A stretch of 64,000 nt of DNA from Arthrobacter sp. CAN_C5 (GCF_017875735.1 NZ_JAGGMZ010000001.1:1240001-1304000); one strand, 5' to 3'; counted from the first letter of the stretch, positions 43,707 to 52,961 are shown. Numbers and translations: made by a program. The notes: a model not told the origin generated them from the letters alone.

Positions 43707-44390
43707 TTAGAAAATTTGGAGACCTTGGACACCACCGGCGTCAACCGCGATTAGTACTCCGACTTGGGTTGTGAACTGTCCCCTCGATGAGTTCGACTAG
43801 CTGGGCCATCTCGGCAAATGCATCAGGTGCGCGCTTAGGAGTCGGCGACGGTGCGGGTAGCGGACCAGGGGACGAACGCTTGGCTAAGTGGGAGGCGCCG
43901 AATCGATGAACGGTGGCCGGCCCGAGCAACTATTTAGCTCTGCTAATGTGTGTTCTGCAGCATTCCGGTGACCATGGAAGCCGGATAGCCATACTGACGA
44001 AGCAGCACGCTTAACCCCATTCGCAGGGTGAGTTGCCACATTTTGAAGCCCCGGAGCGGCGAATGCTCCGGGGCTTCTTCGTGTCCGGGAGGAACCGGTT
44101 CGTCTTCTTAGGCTCCGTTGAATTGGACGTGGTCACTATATGTGCGGGAGCCGGGAAGTGTCTCCCCAACTCAGGCCGCTTCCGCGTCGTCGACGCGTTC
44201 GGGCTTCACGGCCAGGTTGCTGCCGAGGCTCACCGAAGTCATCGCACCTTGGGACGGCGAACTTACGAACTCTGTAGGTCTGGTCGACCGCATCCCGGAC
44301 CGGGGAACTTACGGACTCTGCGAGTCACGCCATTTTCAGGTTCAGATAGATTTAGTTGGGCGGCATCGGCCGCCATTCAAAGGGGGAACC
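43707..44390. other. Intergenic stretch with a strong hairpin
   Basis: I see no supported gene. A minus frame at 43741-43929 ending VELIEGTVHNPSRSTNRG might be a remnant. A strong terminator-like hairpin occurs at 44045-44077, although no complete gene ends near it. A lost gene or a small RNA are both possible. Confidence 0.35.
44045..44077 (+). terminator. Perfect 13-bp stem hairpin
   Basis: gaagccccggagc and gctccggggcttc are exact complements around the loop ggcgaat, with ttcgtg behind. It is a strong intrinsic terminator form. There is no gene immediately upstream on the plus strand, so its transcript is unknown. Confidence 0.7.
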
Positions 44391-45071
44391 ATGACACTGC
44401 ATTCCGTTCTGAACGACACAGAGAAGGCGACTCGGCACCTGGCCGAGTATTACCGTCCTGGCTACAGATTTGGCCTACCGCGCACCGGCGCCAATTTCGA
44501 CCAGTGGGCAGGCGGGGGAGATAGTCCGGACGTGAAGAACAGATTCACCGCCGATGACCTGGTGGCCGTTTCGTTCCTTAGCGTCAATGTGCCCGCAGTC
44601 GCCGCCATCTCCTTCATCCGCGACGATGCAGCCCTAGTAGAGAAACTGCTCTCGGCCATCCCGGCGGACCTAAGAATGGCCGAATTGGACGACGACGGCT
44701 ACAGGGAACACCTCGGTATGGAGAGTCCGGCGCAGAAGCTTTGGGAGACGGTCACCCGCCGCGGTAAAGAGAAATGGGGTATCGGCCCGACTACGGCGAG
44801 TAAGCTGCTGGCCCGCAAGCGCCCGCACCTCATCCCTATCGTAGACTCGCTTATCTTCAACATCGTCCCGCCCAAGTCGTATTGGGGCGGCTGGCACAGG
44901 GCTTTGACCGACGGTACCGGGCTGGTGGAGCGGCTGGAGGGCATCAAGGCTGACTCGGGCATCGTCGAGCAAGGATTTGATCCCTCAGTTCTTCGCATCA
45001 TGGACATCGTTCTGTGGCGCGAGGCATACGAGATCAAGGCCGTTAGACAGGTTGTCAGTCAGGCTCATTAG
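44391..45071 (+). CDS. DUF6308-like protein
   Basis: 226 residues from ATG 44391, set by agggggaacc. Recognisable pieces are FDQWAGGGDSPDVKNRFTAD, DLVAVSFLSVNVPAVAAISF, GIGPTTASKLLARKRPHLIP and VDSLIFNIVPP. This order fits DUF6308, a family of unknown function in actinobacteria. The segment GPTTASKLLARKRP looks like a helix-hairpin-helix or DNA-binding turn. It stands alone next to an IS5-type element. Confidence 0.65.
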   Translation: MTLHSVLNDTEKATRHLAEYYRPGYRFGLPRTGANFDQWAGGGDSPDVKNRFTADDLVAVSFLSVNVPAVAAISFIRDDAALVEKLLSAIPADLRMAELDDDGYREHLGMESPAQKLWETVTRRGKEKWGIGPTTASKLLARKRPHLIPIVDSLIFNIVPPKSYWGGWHRALTDGTGLVERLEGIKADSGIVEQGFDPSVLRIMDIVLWREAYEIKAVRQVVSQAH

Positions 45072-45120
45072 CCTGATAGCCCGGTCAAGGTTCTCCGCGG
45101 AATAGCCAAAGTCAAACTAG

Positions 45121-46060
45121 GGCGTGTCTCCTTATTGTTCGGTGAGGTCTTTGGGATGCTGGTGGTATGTCACGTACTGCTGTTTTGTCGGATGCTCAGT
45201 GGGCTCGGATTGAGCCGTTGATGCCAAGCTCGGACGGAAGCCCGGGCCGCCCCTTCAACAATCACAGGCTGGTCGTTGAGGGCATCGTTTATCGGTTCCG
45301 GGCAGGAATCCCGTGGCGGGATCTGCCGGAGTGTTTCGGGTCGTGGAAGACGGTGTGGAAACGCCACCGCCGGTTCAGCAGCGATGGCACCTGGGACAGG
45401 ATCCACACCCAGTTGCTGGCAGAAGCTGACGCGGCAGGGATGATCGATTGGGAGGTTTCCGTGGACTCGACAGTGAACCGGGCTCACCAACACGCAACCA
45501 ACCTTCCGCGCACCACAGGGGGACCTGTCGAATTACATGAAACTGCGCGAGGAGCCTCCTGACCACGCGATCGGCCGCTCCCGTGGCGGGTTGACGACGA
45601 AGATCCATCATCTCTGCGACGGGAAAATGCGGCCGTTGGTGATGCTCATCGGACCGGGCCAGGGCGGGGACTCACCAATGTTTCCGCTCTTGCTCGATGC
45701 GTTGCACGTCCCGCGGATAGGCAAAGGCAGGGCTCGGACCAGGCCGGACCGGGCGTTGGGAGATAAGGCGTATTCTTCCAAAGCTAACCGGAACCTCCTG
45801 CGTTCCCGCGGGATCCAGGCGGTCATCCCGGAACGCTCCGACCAGCAAGCGAACCGTAAACGCCGCGGCCGCAGTGGTGGAAGACCCGTCGGTCTCGACA
45901 GGGAAGCCTACAAACGGCGCAACGTCGTTGAACGTTCCTTCAACACCTTCAAACAATGGCGCGGTCTGGCCACCCGGTACGACAAACTCGCCCTCACCTA
46001 CCGCGGAGGAGTCGTACTCCGAGCCATCACTATTTGGCTCAAAGAATTAGGAGACACGCC
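45121..46060 (+). mobile_element. IS5-family (IS427-type) element (940 bp)
   Basis: The ends ggcgtgtctcctta and, inverted, ggcgtgtctcctaa are nearly identical. The 4-bp palindrome CTAG is duplicated at 45117-45120 and 46061-46064. Two overlapping frames together encode the transposase. It marks the boundary between the mobile-element-rich part and the Tad locus. Confidence 0.92.
45167..45562 (+). CDS. IS5-family transposase, N-terminal frame
   Basis: 131 residues starting MSRTAVLSDAQWARIEPLMP, the DUF4096-type N-terminal domain. The first catalytic Asp is in EVSVDSTVNRAHQHATN. Members of this group make one full transposase by a programmed frameshift. The second frame overlaps this one by 26 bp, so the split is probably natural rather than damage. 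Confidence 0.85.
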   Translation: MSRTAVLSDAQWARIEPLMPSSDGSPGRPFNNHRLVVEGIVYRFRAGIPWRDLPECFGSWKTVWKRHRRFSSDGTWDRIHTQLLAEADAAGMIDWEVSVDSTVNRAHQHATNLPRTTGGPVELHETARGAS

Positions 46061-46064
46061 CTAG
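45537..46064 (+). CDS. IS5-family transposase, C-terminal frame
   Basis: 175 residues. It has SRGGLTTKIHHLCDGKMRPL, the second Asp near RALGDKAYSSKANRNLL and Glu in RRNVVERSFNTFKQWRGLAT. The stop codon TAG is supplied by the right target duplication. It is expected to be expressed as a fusion with the preceding frame. Confidence 0.85.
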   Translation: MKLREEPPDHAIGRSRGGLTTKIHHLCDGKMRPLVMLIGPGQGGDSPMFPLLLDALHVPRIGKGRARTRPDRALGDKAYSSKANRNLLRSRGIQAVIPERSDQQANRKRRGRSGGRPVGLDREAYKRRNVVERSFNTFKQWRGLATRYDKLALTYRGGVVLRAITIWLKELGDTP

Positions 46065-46205
46065 TCGAACTCCAGCGGCAGACGTCGTCAATAGGGCGCT
46101 AATCCACTGCCGCGAAGGAGCGTGGACCTCCGCTCGCTAATATGAATTGGTACAAACTCGACCAGTGATTTCTCACGTTCCCCGGATCGACGGGGTAAAA
46201 GTACA

Positions 46206-46535
46206 CGTGGTGAAGAACGTGCCACTGACGCAGTGACGAAGATCTGTACCCTTCCGCTGCTCGCCGGTGACAACATCTCTAGCGCTTTCGTTGTGCCGAC
46301 CGTCGCGTCCTGCATCGATCTCGTTGTCCATTGTGAACGCGTCCGAGACGGACGGCGGTGGATTACCGAAATCCTGTGCCTGGGGCGACGGGTGGAGAAC
46401 GGCATCATCGAGTCTTCCTCAGTCTTCCGGAGGGTCGGAGGAGACCTCGTCGTCACGGCATCGGCCATGCCCGCTGAGGAGAAGTTCGCGAATGCGGGTT
46501 TCCAGGTGTCACGACTGCTGGAGCCCGTGACATGA
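46206..46535 (+). pseudogene. C-terminal fragment of the Tad/CpaF secretion ATPase
   Basis: About 110 codons. The fragment starts near RGEERATDAVTKICTLPLLA. It continues with FVVPTVASCIDLVVHCERVR and DGRRWITEILCLG, which is the C-terminal end of CpaF-type ATPases. The Walker A, Asp box and Walker B regions are missing. An in-frame TAA lies just upstream, and the IS5 end is about 145 bp away. The stop overlaps tadB (ATGA), as in an intact operon. The pilus therefore lacks its motor in this locus. Confidence 0.75.
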
Positions 46536-47389
46536 CGGCGGCGATTGGGGCTGCGCTCGGGACCGGGCTGTACCTCCTCTGGTGGTCTTGCTGGACCGAA
46601 TCCCCGCGGAGCAGGCCAGCCGTTCAACAGATCGGCCGGGTTGAGGAACTCCTCCTGCGCGCCGGAATCGAGAAGGTTTCGGTGGGGGGCCTGGTGGCAT
46701 CCTCACTGGGGATAGGGGTGCTGTGCTTTCTCGCGATCCTTGTTCTCACCGGGTCTCCACCTATCGCGGCATGCTTCTCACTATTTGCCGCATTCCTCCC
46801 CACGGGTGTCGTCAGGTGGAGGGCACACCGGCGCGCGGCGGCGCTCCGGGAGCTGTGGCCCGACGTCGTTGACCACTTGCGATCGGCGATCCGGGCTGGA
46901 TTGTCGCTTCCGGAAGCGATCTCCCAACTGGGTGACAAGGGGCCGGTCGAGCTACGCCAGGCGTTCGGCGCGTTCGGCGCTGATTACCGCGCTGGTGCCC
47001 GGTTCGACGATGCACTGGGTCGGTTGAAGACCAGACTCGCCGATCCGGTAGCGGACCGCATCATCGAAGCCCTGCGGATGACACGTGAAGTGGGCGGCTC
47101 TGACCTGGGCCGGCTCCTCGGAACCCTGGCCGACTTCCTGCGGGACAGCGCCCGGACGAGAAGCGAACTTGAGGCACGACAATCCTGGACCATCAATGCT
47201 GCCCGCCTGGCGGTGGCCGCTCCCTGGCTGGTTCTGATGCTCCTTGCAACCCGGCCCGAGGCGGTCAGGGCCTATAACACTCCAACCGGCGCCGCCGTCC
47301 TGCTGGGAGGCCTGGTGATTTCAGTGGTGTGCTACCGGATCATGCTTCGCATTGGTGCGCTGCCCCAGGATGAGAGGGTCCTCCGGTGA
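46532..47389 (+). CDS. tadB: Tad pilus inner-membrane protein TadB
   Basis: 285 residues with a type II secretion F domain (LRSAIRAGLSLPEAISQLGD, ADYRAGARFDDALGRLK, MTREVGGSDLGRLLGTLADF). Hydrophobic helices flank it (SSLGIGVLCFLAILVLTG, VAAPWLVLMLLA). It forms the inner-membrane platform of Tad/Flp pili with TadC. It overlaps the ATPase fragment by 4 bp. Confidence 0.85.
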   Translation: MTAAIGAALGTGLYLLWWSCWTESPRSRPAVQQIGRVEELLLRAGIEKVSVGGLVASSLGIGVLCFLAILVLTGSPPIAACFSLFAAFLPTGVVRWRAHRRAAALRELWPDVVDHLRSAIRAGLSLPEAISQLGDKGPVELRQAFGAFGADYRAGARFDDALGRLKTRLADPVADRIIEALRMTREVGGSDLGRLLGTLADFLRDSARTRSELEARQSWTINAARLAVAAPWLVLMLLATRPEAVRAYNTPTGAAVLLGGLVISVVCYRIMLRIGALPQDERVLR

Positions 47390-48327
47390 TGGATATCCAG
47401 GCGCTCGCAGCGCTCGCTGGTTGCGTGCTGGGCGTGGGGCTGTGGTTGGTCGTGGTGAGAGTGCCGCTGATGCGATCGACGCGGTTTGTCGACCGGGTAG
47501 CGCCCCAACTGAAGTCTGTTGATGTGCGTTCCCGTTTGTTGGATGGGTCTCCGGCGCTCTTGACTCCCTTCGGTCCCATCGAGCGCATTGCACGCCCGGT
47601 GGTGAACGACGTCGTCGGTTGGTTGGGCAGGTTCAATCCTGCATCGACCATGTTGGCCAAACGGCTGGCCCAGGCCGGTAAGGACCAGAAGGTCGTCGAC
47701 TTTCGGGCTGAACAGATTCTCTGGGCGGCGGTTGCTCTCAGCCTCTCCGCCGGGACGGCGGTGTTGATGACTTTGTCGGGTGCCATCGGCCCGTTCCCCG
47801 CTGCGCTCGCCGTCGTGGGATGTACAGCCGGCGGATACCTGCTGAGGGACTACGTCTTGACTGCGCAGATCAAGCGGCGGGAGGCCAAGATGCTCGCCGA
47901 ATTTCCGAGCCTGGCAGAGCTGATGGCCTTGGCAGTGAGCGCGGGGGAGAGTGCAACAGGGGCGCTGGAACGAATCTGCCGCACAGCTCACGGGGAGCTG
48001 GCGCTGGAGTTTGAGCGGGTCCTCGCGGAAACCCGGGCTGGGACACCGCTCATCGCGGCACTGCAGCAGTTCTCCGACCGCACCAGGCTCACGCCCCTGG
48101 TGCGGTTTGTCGATGGAGTGTCGGTAGCAGTCCAGCGGGGCACACCGCTGGCAGATGTGCTGAGGGCGCAGGCCCAGGATGTCCGCGATGTGTCTAAGCG
48201 GGAACTGATGGAGTCCGCCGGAAAGAAGGAGATCGCCATGATGGTCCCCCTGGTGTTTGGCGTGCTTCCCCTGACGGTGCTCTTCGCCGTTTACCCGGGC
48301 ATTGCCCTGATCAGCCTGGGGCTGTGA
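47386..48327 (+). CDS. tadC: Tad pilus inner-membrane protein TadC
   Basis: 313 residues, also with an F domain (EFPSLAELMALAVSAGESAT, ALERICRTAHGELALEFERV, VQRGTPLADVLRAQAQDVRD). The C-terminal helices are MMVPLVFGVLPLTVLFAVYP and GIALISLGL. It is the second platform subunit. It overlaps tadB by 4 bp. The sequence is complete. Confidence 0.85.
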   Translation: MMDIQALAALAGCVLGVGLWLVVVRVPLMRSTRFVDRVAPQLKSVDVRSRLLDGSPALLTPFGPIERIARPVVNDVVGWLGRFNPASTMLAKRLAQAGKDQKVVDFRAEQILWAAVALSLSAGTAVLMTLSGAIGPFPAALAVVGCTAGGYLLRDYVLTAQIKRREAKMLAEFPSLAELMALAVSAGESATGALERICRTAHGELALEFERVLAETRAGTPLIAALQQFSDRTRLTPLVRFVDGVSVAVQRGTPLADVLRAQAQDVRDVSKRELMESAGKKEIAMMVPLVFGVLPLTVLFAVYPGIALISLGL

Positions 48328-48367
48328 CCCACAGCAAACAATTGAAGTCGACCGGAAGAGGCACAGA

Positions 48368-48610
48368 ATGAAACCGCACCCACCCATCCAACGGATCCTT
48401 CCGGCCCTTTACCTACTCGTGGCATTCACTCTGACCCGTGTGGTTCATGGGGCGCGCGGCACCGCAAACGATCCGTCCGAGCGCGGTGACGTGCCGGGAT
48501 GGGTCATGATCACGCTGATGTCAGCCGTGCTGGTGGCGGCGTTGTTGGCTCTCGCCGGCCCAGCCCTGGAGAACCTGTTCAATGACGCGATCAGTCGCGT
48601 CAGTCCCTGA
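48368..48610 (+). CDS. Flp-type pilin-like small protein
   Basis: 80 residues. The C-terminal part ERGDVPGWVMITLMSAVLVA, then ALLALAGPALENLFNDAIS, looks like a Flp/TadE-type pilin helix preceded by a processing region. The N-terminal 40 residues contain a further hydrophobic stretch. Its location after tadC suits the major pilin. A prepilin peptidase gene is not in the window. Confidence 0.65.
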   Translation: MKPHPPIQRILPALYLLVAFTLTRVVHGARGTANDPSERGDVPGWVMITLMSAVLVAALLALAGPALENLFNDAISRVSP

Positions 48611-48631
48611 AGCAACCCAGGGATACGCCGG

Positions 48632-49066
48632 ATGGAATCCAGGCCGGACTGGCGGCGCACCGACCACAAGGGCGGGGCTGAGGATCCCGAGCGTGGCGCA
48701 GCGGTGGTCGACTTCGCGTTGGTGGGAGGTCTCCTGACCGTCATCTTTATCGCGGTCTTGCAGCTGACGCTGGTTCTCCATGTCCGCAACACGCTCATTG
48801 ATGCCGCGTCCGCTGGGGCGCGCTACGGCACATTGGCCGACCGCTCAGCCAGTGATGCGGCCGATCGTACGGGGACGATCCTTTCCACCGCACTGAATGG
48901 CGCATACGCAGAGAACATCTCGGTGGAGGAGATCGATCGGGACGGTCTGTCGATGTTGGCCGTGACAGTGCGGGCACCGTTGCCGGTGATCGGGCTCATT
49001 GGTCCCGCCGGGATTCTCGAGGTGACAGGACATGCGGCGCTCTCGACCACCCCAGCGGATCAATAA
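48632..49066 (+). CDS. TadE-like minor pilin
   Basis: 144 residues. An N-terminal RGAAVVDFALVGGLLTVIFI pilin-type helix is followed by LHVRNTLIDAASAGARYGTL, the TadE hallmark. It overlaps the next gene by 35 bp, which indicates translational coupling. It is predicted to be an exported pseudopilin. Confidence 0.75.
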   Translation: MESRPDWRRTDHKGGAEDPERGAAVVDFALVGGLLTVIFIAVLQLTLVLHVRNTLIDAASAGARYGTLADRSASDAADRTGTILSTALNGAYAENISVEEIDRDGLSMLAVTVRAPLPVIGLIGPAGILEVTGHAALSTTPADQ

Positions 49067-49475
49067 CGAGGAATCCGGAAGTGCCGTGGTGGAGTTCGTT
49101 TTTCTTGGGCTGCTGCTCCTGGTACCTGTCATTTATTTCGTCCTGACACTCTCCCAGCTGCAGGCCGGGTCTTTCGCGGTCGTTGGTGCGGCAGACCAGG
49201 CCGCGAAAGTCTATGTGAGTAAGGAATCAGTGCCGGATGCAGCTGCGGGTGCGCAGCGGGCGGCCCTGCTGGTGCTGAATGACTTCGGGTTCGATGCAGC
49301 TGCAGCGGAGGTTCAGATCCGGTGTTCAGGCGAGTGTCTGGCTCCCGGATCGGGTGTGACCGTTGAGGTTCGGCTTGGAGTTCAGCTGCCGCTGATGCCA
49401 TCGGGGGCCGGCGTGAGTGGTTCGGCGATCTCAGTAGACGCGTCAGCAACCCAGCTAGTGGAGCGTTACCGGTGA
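49032..49475 (+). CDS. TadE/TadF-like pilus assembly protein
   Basis: 147 residues. ESGSAVVEFVFLGLLLLVPV is a pilin-like helix, followed by LQAGSFAVVGAADQAAKVYV and a Cys pair region (IRCSGECLAPG). It overlaps both neighbours. It is the second pseudopilin of the operon. Confidence 0.7.
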   Translation: MRRSRPPQRINNEESGSAVVEFVFLGLLLLVPVIYFVLTLSQLQAGSFAVVGAADQAAKVYVSKESVPDAAAGAQRAALLVLNDFGFDAAAAEVQIRCSGECLAPGSGVTVEVRLGVQLPLMPSGAGVSGSAISVDASATQLVERYR

Positions 49476-49948
49476 GTGGCCGCCTGCTACAGCCCAGACC
49501 TAGCCGTGCATCGTCTGCCGCTGAGGAAGGGCACATCATGGTGATGGTGATCGGCTACGTTCTGTTGTCCCTGCTGACACTCACGGTGGTCATGGCAGCG
49601 TCTGCGGTTTACCTTGACCGGCAGAAGCTTTTATCGGTTGCCGACGGGGCGGCTTTGAGTGCGGCGGATACGTTCGGGCTGGCGGAGCCGGAGCCGGATG
49701 CCACGGCGCCGGTGCCGGAACTGGACTCGGGTACGGTGCGCTCGTCGGTGCAGAATTATTTGGTCCTGACCGGTGCCGGAGCACGGTTCAACGGACTGTC
49801 TGTCGATCCAGCGACCGGCGCACCGGATAGCCGGACGGCTCGGGTGGTGCTCACCGCCGTCGTTCATCCGCCAATGGTGAATTTCCTCGTCCCCGAAGGT
49901 ATTCCGATTGTGGTGACAGCGGATGCCAGGTCCGAGCTGACCCGCTGA
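49472..49948 (+). CDS. TadG-like pilus assembly protein
   Basis: 158 residues with EEGHIMVMVIGYVLLSLLTL as membrane helix and the motif YLDRQKLLSVADGAALSAAD found in TadG-like and helicase/secretion-neighbourhood proteins. It ends the operon and overlaps the previous gene by 4 bp. It is shorter than Gram-negative TadG and lacks the von Willebrand part. Confidence 0.7.
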   Translation: MSGRLLQPRPSRASSAAEEGHIMVMVIGYVLLSLLTLTVVMAASAVYLDRQKLLSVADGAALSAADTFGLAEPEPDATAPVPELDSGTVRSSVQNYLVLTGAGARFNGLSVDPATGAPDSRTARVVLTAVVHPPMVNFLVPEGIPIVVTADARSELTR

Positions 49949-50035
49949 GATCGCCTGAGATTGGTGCCGCTGAGCAGGCTCTTTATTCCTTCAGCGGCGG
50001 TAAACTGGTGCCGGTTGGATGAGGTGGTTTGCGTG

Positions 50036-51622
50036 ATGATTCGCTCGCTCCGGCGGATGGCAATAGCTCTACTGACTTCACTGGCGCTCCTGCTCGGCTT
50101 CGTGACCGTCGCACCCCCTGCCCAGGCCGCGCCGCTGTACGGCCACGACATTTCCTGGCCCCAGTGCTCGACGGCGCAGGGCGGGTTCTCTCTGCCCATG
50201 CCGCCCACCTCCACCCAGTTCGTGATTATCGGACTGACCAGGGGGCTTCCCTTCACCGAGAACCCCTGTCTGGCCAGCCAGGTCAACTGGACCAAGACCA
50301 ACAACAAAAAAGCACACGGTTATGCGATGGCGGGCTACCCGACTGCCGCCCAGCTGAGCACCTACGGCTCAAGGGGGCCGTGGACCAGCAACACCCGTGC
50401 AGGGCGACTCTCCAACGTGGGCTACTCCGAAGCGCAATACGCCGTCGCAAGCATGAACAGGATTGGGTTCCGGCCGCCGGTCGTCTGGATCGACGTCGAA
50501 CCCCGCCCCGCCCAGCCCTGGCCCACCAGCACGGCAGCTCAACAACGGGACAACCGGCTCATCATCGAGGGGCTGATGCGGGGCCTGCGGGACGCGGGCT
50601 TCTCCTACGGTCTCTACTCCTATGCTGCAGGCTGGACCGGGATCACCGGCTCCTGGCGGTTGCCAGGGGTGCCCGTCTGGGCGACCGCCGGCAGGCTGGA
50701 CTATCCCAACGAAGCACTGGACCGCTGCCGTCAACCGAGTTTCTCCGGTGGCCGCGTCTATATTTCCCAGTGGTACGACGAAACCCGCGACTACGACCTG
50801 ACGTGCGAGCCGTACGCCTTCACGCCCCTCGCGATCCCTGCATCAACGCTGTCCCTATCCACAGCGGAGTTCAACGGGGACTGGAACAATGACATCCTGG
50901 CCCGCGTCACGTCAACGGGTGACCTGCGGTTGTACCGGGGGAAGGGGAACGGCACCGTTTGGTCTGGTATCCGAATTGGGGTCAATTGGGGGTCAATGAA
51001 CGCCCTCGAAACGCCTGGTGACTTCAACGGCGACGGCCCCTCTGACGTGCTCGCTCGTGAGGCAGCCACTGGCTACCTCTGGCTTTACCGGGGGAACGGC
51101 ACGGGGGGATGGCTTCCCCGCGTTCGGGTCGGCCACGGGTGGAACGCGATCAACTCCATCGTCGGGCCGGGCGACTTCAACGGCGACCAGTTCGTCGACG
51201 TCCTAGCCCGTGAGAGGACCACCGGCTACCTCTGGCTCTACCCGGGAAACGGGTCCGGCGGGTGGTTGCCCCGGCAGCGGGTCGGCAGCGACTGGAACGC
51301 GTTCAGCGCGATTGTCGCGCCGGGCGATTTCAACGGGGATGGCCGTTCGGACATTCTCGCCCGAGAATCAGCGACCGGGTACCTGTGGCTGTATCCGGGC
51401 AACGGCGCCGGGCGGTGGCTTCCAAGAGTGCGGGTCGGGACCAGCTGGAACTCGATGACCGCCCTGATGGGTCCGGGTGACTTCAACGGCGACCGCACCG
51501 CGGACCTCCTCGCACGGGATTCCCGGGGCTACCTGTGGCTGTACCCGGGCAACGGCTCCGGAGGCTGGCTGCCGCGGGTTCAGGTGGGGACCGGATGGAA
51601 TGGGCTGAACGCCATCTTCTAG
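50036..51622 (+). CDS. Secreted DUF1906-type protein with FG-GAP/VCBS repeats
   Basis: 528 residues from ATG 50036 (GTG 50033 is equally possible). A Sec signal peptide is visible (RRMAIALLTSLALLLGFVTV to PPAQA). The N-terminal domain (YGHDISWPQCSTAQGGFSLP, PPVVWIDVEPRPAQPWP, VPVWATAGRLDYP) resembles DUF1906 glycoside-hydrolase-like domains. Five repeats of about 50 residues follow, each with PGDFNGD....D(I/V)LARE...GYLWLY.GNG, typical calcium-binding FG-GAP/VCBS units. It may bind or modify cell-wall glycan; activity is inferred. It starts shortly after the Tad genes. Confidence 0.8.
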   Translation: MIRSLRRMAIALLTSLALLLGFVTVAPPAQAAPLYGHDISWPQCSTAQGGFSLPMPPTSTQFVIIGLTRGLPFTENPCLASQVNWTKTNNKKAHGYAMAGYPTAAQLSTYGSRGPWTSNTRAGRLSNVGYSEAQYAVASMNRIGFRPPVVWIDVEPRPAQPWPTSTAAQQRDNRLIIEGLMRGLRDAGFSYGLYSYAAGWTGITGSWRLPGVPVWATAGRLDYPNEALDRCRQPSFSGGRVYISQWYDETRDYDLTCEPYAFTPLAIPASTLSLSTAEFNGDWNNDILARVTSTGDLRLYRGKGNGTVWSGIRIGVNWGSMNALETPGDFNGDGPSDVLAREAATGYLWLYRGNGTGGWLPRVRVGHGWNAINSIVGPGDFNGDQFVDVLARERTTGYLWLYPGNGSGGWLPRQRVGSDWNAFSAIVAPGDFNGDGRSDILARESATGYLWLYPGNGAGRWLPRVRVGTSWNSMTALMGPGDFNGDRTADLLARDSRGYLWLYPGNGSGGWLPRVQVGTGWNGLNAIF

Positions 51623-51637
51623 ACGGAGAGCCGCCCC

Positions 51638-52702
51638 TCAGGTGCTGGCTGTGACCTTGTCGAGGCGCTTCACGGCCGCAACCGCGGCAGCCCTGCCGGC
51701 GCGGGTGGCTCCCAGTGTGGAAGCGGAGGCTCCATAGCCCACCAAGAGCACCCGGGGATCCTTGATGACATGGACCCCATCCATCCGGATGCCGCCTCCA
51801 GGTTCCCGCAGTTTCAAGGGAGCCAGATGATCCAGCGCCGCCCTGAACCCGGTGGCCCACAGGATGGCGTCCGCCCGGATCTCTCTTCCGCTCTCAAGGA
51901 GAACCCCCTCGGGCGTGATCGAACGCATTCCACCGGCAGAGATGAGGATCCCGGCGTCAATCCCGTCCTGATACTGGCGGGTCAGCGGCAGCCCAGTCGT
52001 CGAGACCACGCTGGCCGGTGGAAGTCCCGCCGCCGTGCGTTCGTTGACAGACGCTTCGACCTCCCTGCCCCATTCGGCGTTGAACTCGCGCCCGGTGAAC
52101 GCCGGCGGGCGGCGCGTGACCCAGGTGGTGGTGGCACCGGCCGCGGTGAGCTGGAGAAGGAACTGGGCAGCGGACGTCCCGGCACCCACCACCACCACGT
52201 GTAGTCCTTTGAACTCCTCCGCCGACCGGAAGTCATGGGTGTGGAGCTGAGAGCCGAGGAACAGTTCGCGGCCCGGATAGTAGGGCCAGTAGGGGCGGTC
52301 CCAGGTGCCGGTGCCGTTGATGATCAGCTCGGTATCCCGGCTGGCCGATCCGGTGACGACCCGCAGCGGACCGTCGGTGGAGTCGGACACGACCTCCCGG
52401 ACGACCTCCGGGCGGTGTACCGGTAGCTCGAACTTCCGCTCATAAGCGCCGTAGTAGCGGCTGACCACGTCCGACGCCGGCTCGGTGGGGTCGGGGACGC
52501 CGAGCGCAAGTCCCGGCAGGTCATGAATATTATGGGCAGTCCCGAAGGTGAGCGATGGCCAGCGGTGCCGCCACGCGCCGCCCGGGCCTGGATTGGCATC
52601 CAGCACCACGAAGTCCCTCTCGGGCTCGAGTCCCTGCCGTCGCAGGTGGTAGGCGGCCGAGAGACCGGCCTGGCCGGCCCCAATCACCACAGTTTTCAGC
52701 AT
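51638..52702 (-). CDS. Flavin-dependent NAD(P)-binding monooxygenase-like protein
   Basis: 354 residues. The FAD-binding motif VIGAGQAGLSAAYHLRRQG is at the N-terminus, and a second nucleotide motif VVVVGAGTSAAQFLLQL is near residue 171. ILWATGFRAALDHLAP is typical for flavin monooxygenases of the YhdA/TrkA-oxidoreductase type. The substrate is not predictable. It is convergent with the DUF1906 gene and has no obvious partner. Confidence 0.85.
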   Translation of the reverse strand: MLKTVVIGAGQAGLSAAYHLRRQGLEPERDFVVLDANPGPGGAWRHRWPSLTFGTAHNIHDLPGLALGVPDPTEPASDVVSRYYGAYERKFELPVHRPEVVREVVSDSTDGPLRVVTGSASRDTELIINGTGTWDRPYWPYYPGRELFLGSQLHTHDFRSAEEFKGLHVVVVGAGTSAAQFLLQLTAAGATTTWVTRRPPAFTGREFNAEWGREVEASVNERTAAGLPPASVVSTTGLPLTRQYQDGIDAGILISAGGMRSITPEGVLLESGREIRADAILWATGFRAALDHLAPLKLREPGGGIRMDGVHVIKDPRVLLVGYGASASTLGATRAGRAAAVAAVKRLDKVTAST

Positions 52703-52961
52703 GCTTCCCTCTCACCCATCCCCGATTACCGGTACCCGATCCTCGCCTACCCATGGAACGGGTGAACGGGGGGTGCTTATTCCACCGCTGCCGGCATTCC
52801 GGCTCGGGCCTTGGCCCCCACAGGTGGGGGTGCACTGGGGCCCGCCAACCTCAAGGGTCTCCGGCGACCCTTGACACCCTTCTTGGTTCTGAGGACGCTT
52901 CTTCCTAAGCCCTGGGTTATCCGCATCCAGCCCCCTGGCACGAAGAAGAGGAGGGGAGGCA

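Noticed and set aside
45167-46064. IS5 transposase broken by mutation
   Set aside because: The two overlapping frames match the natural frameshift layout of this group.
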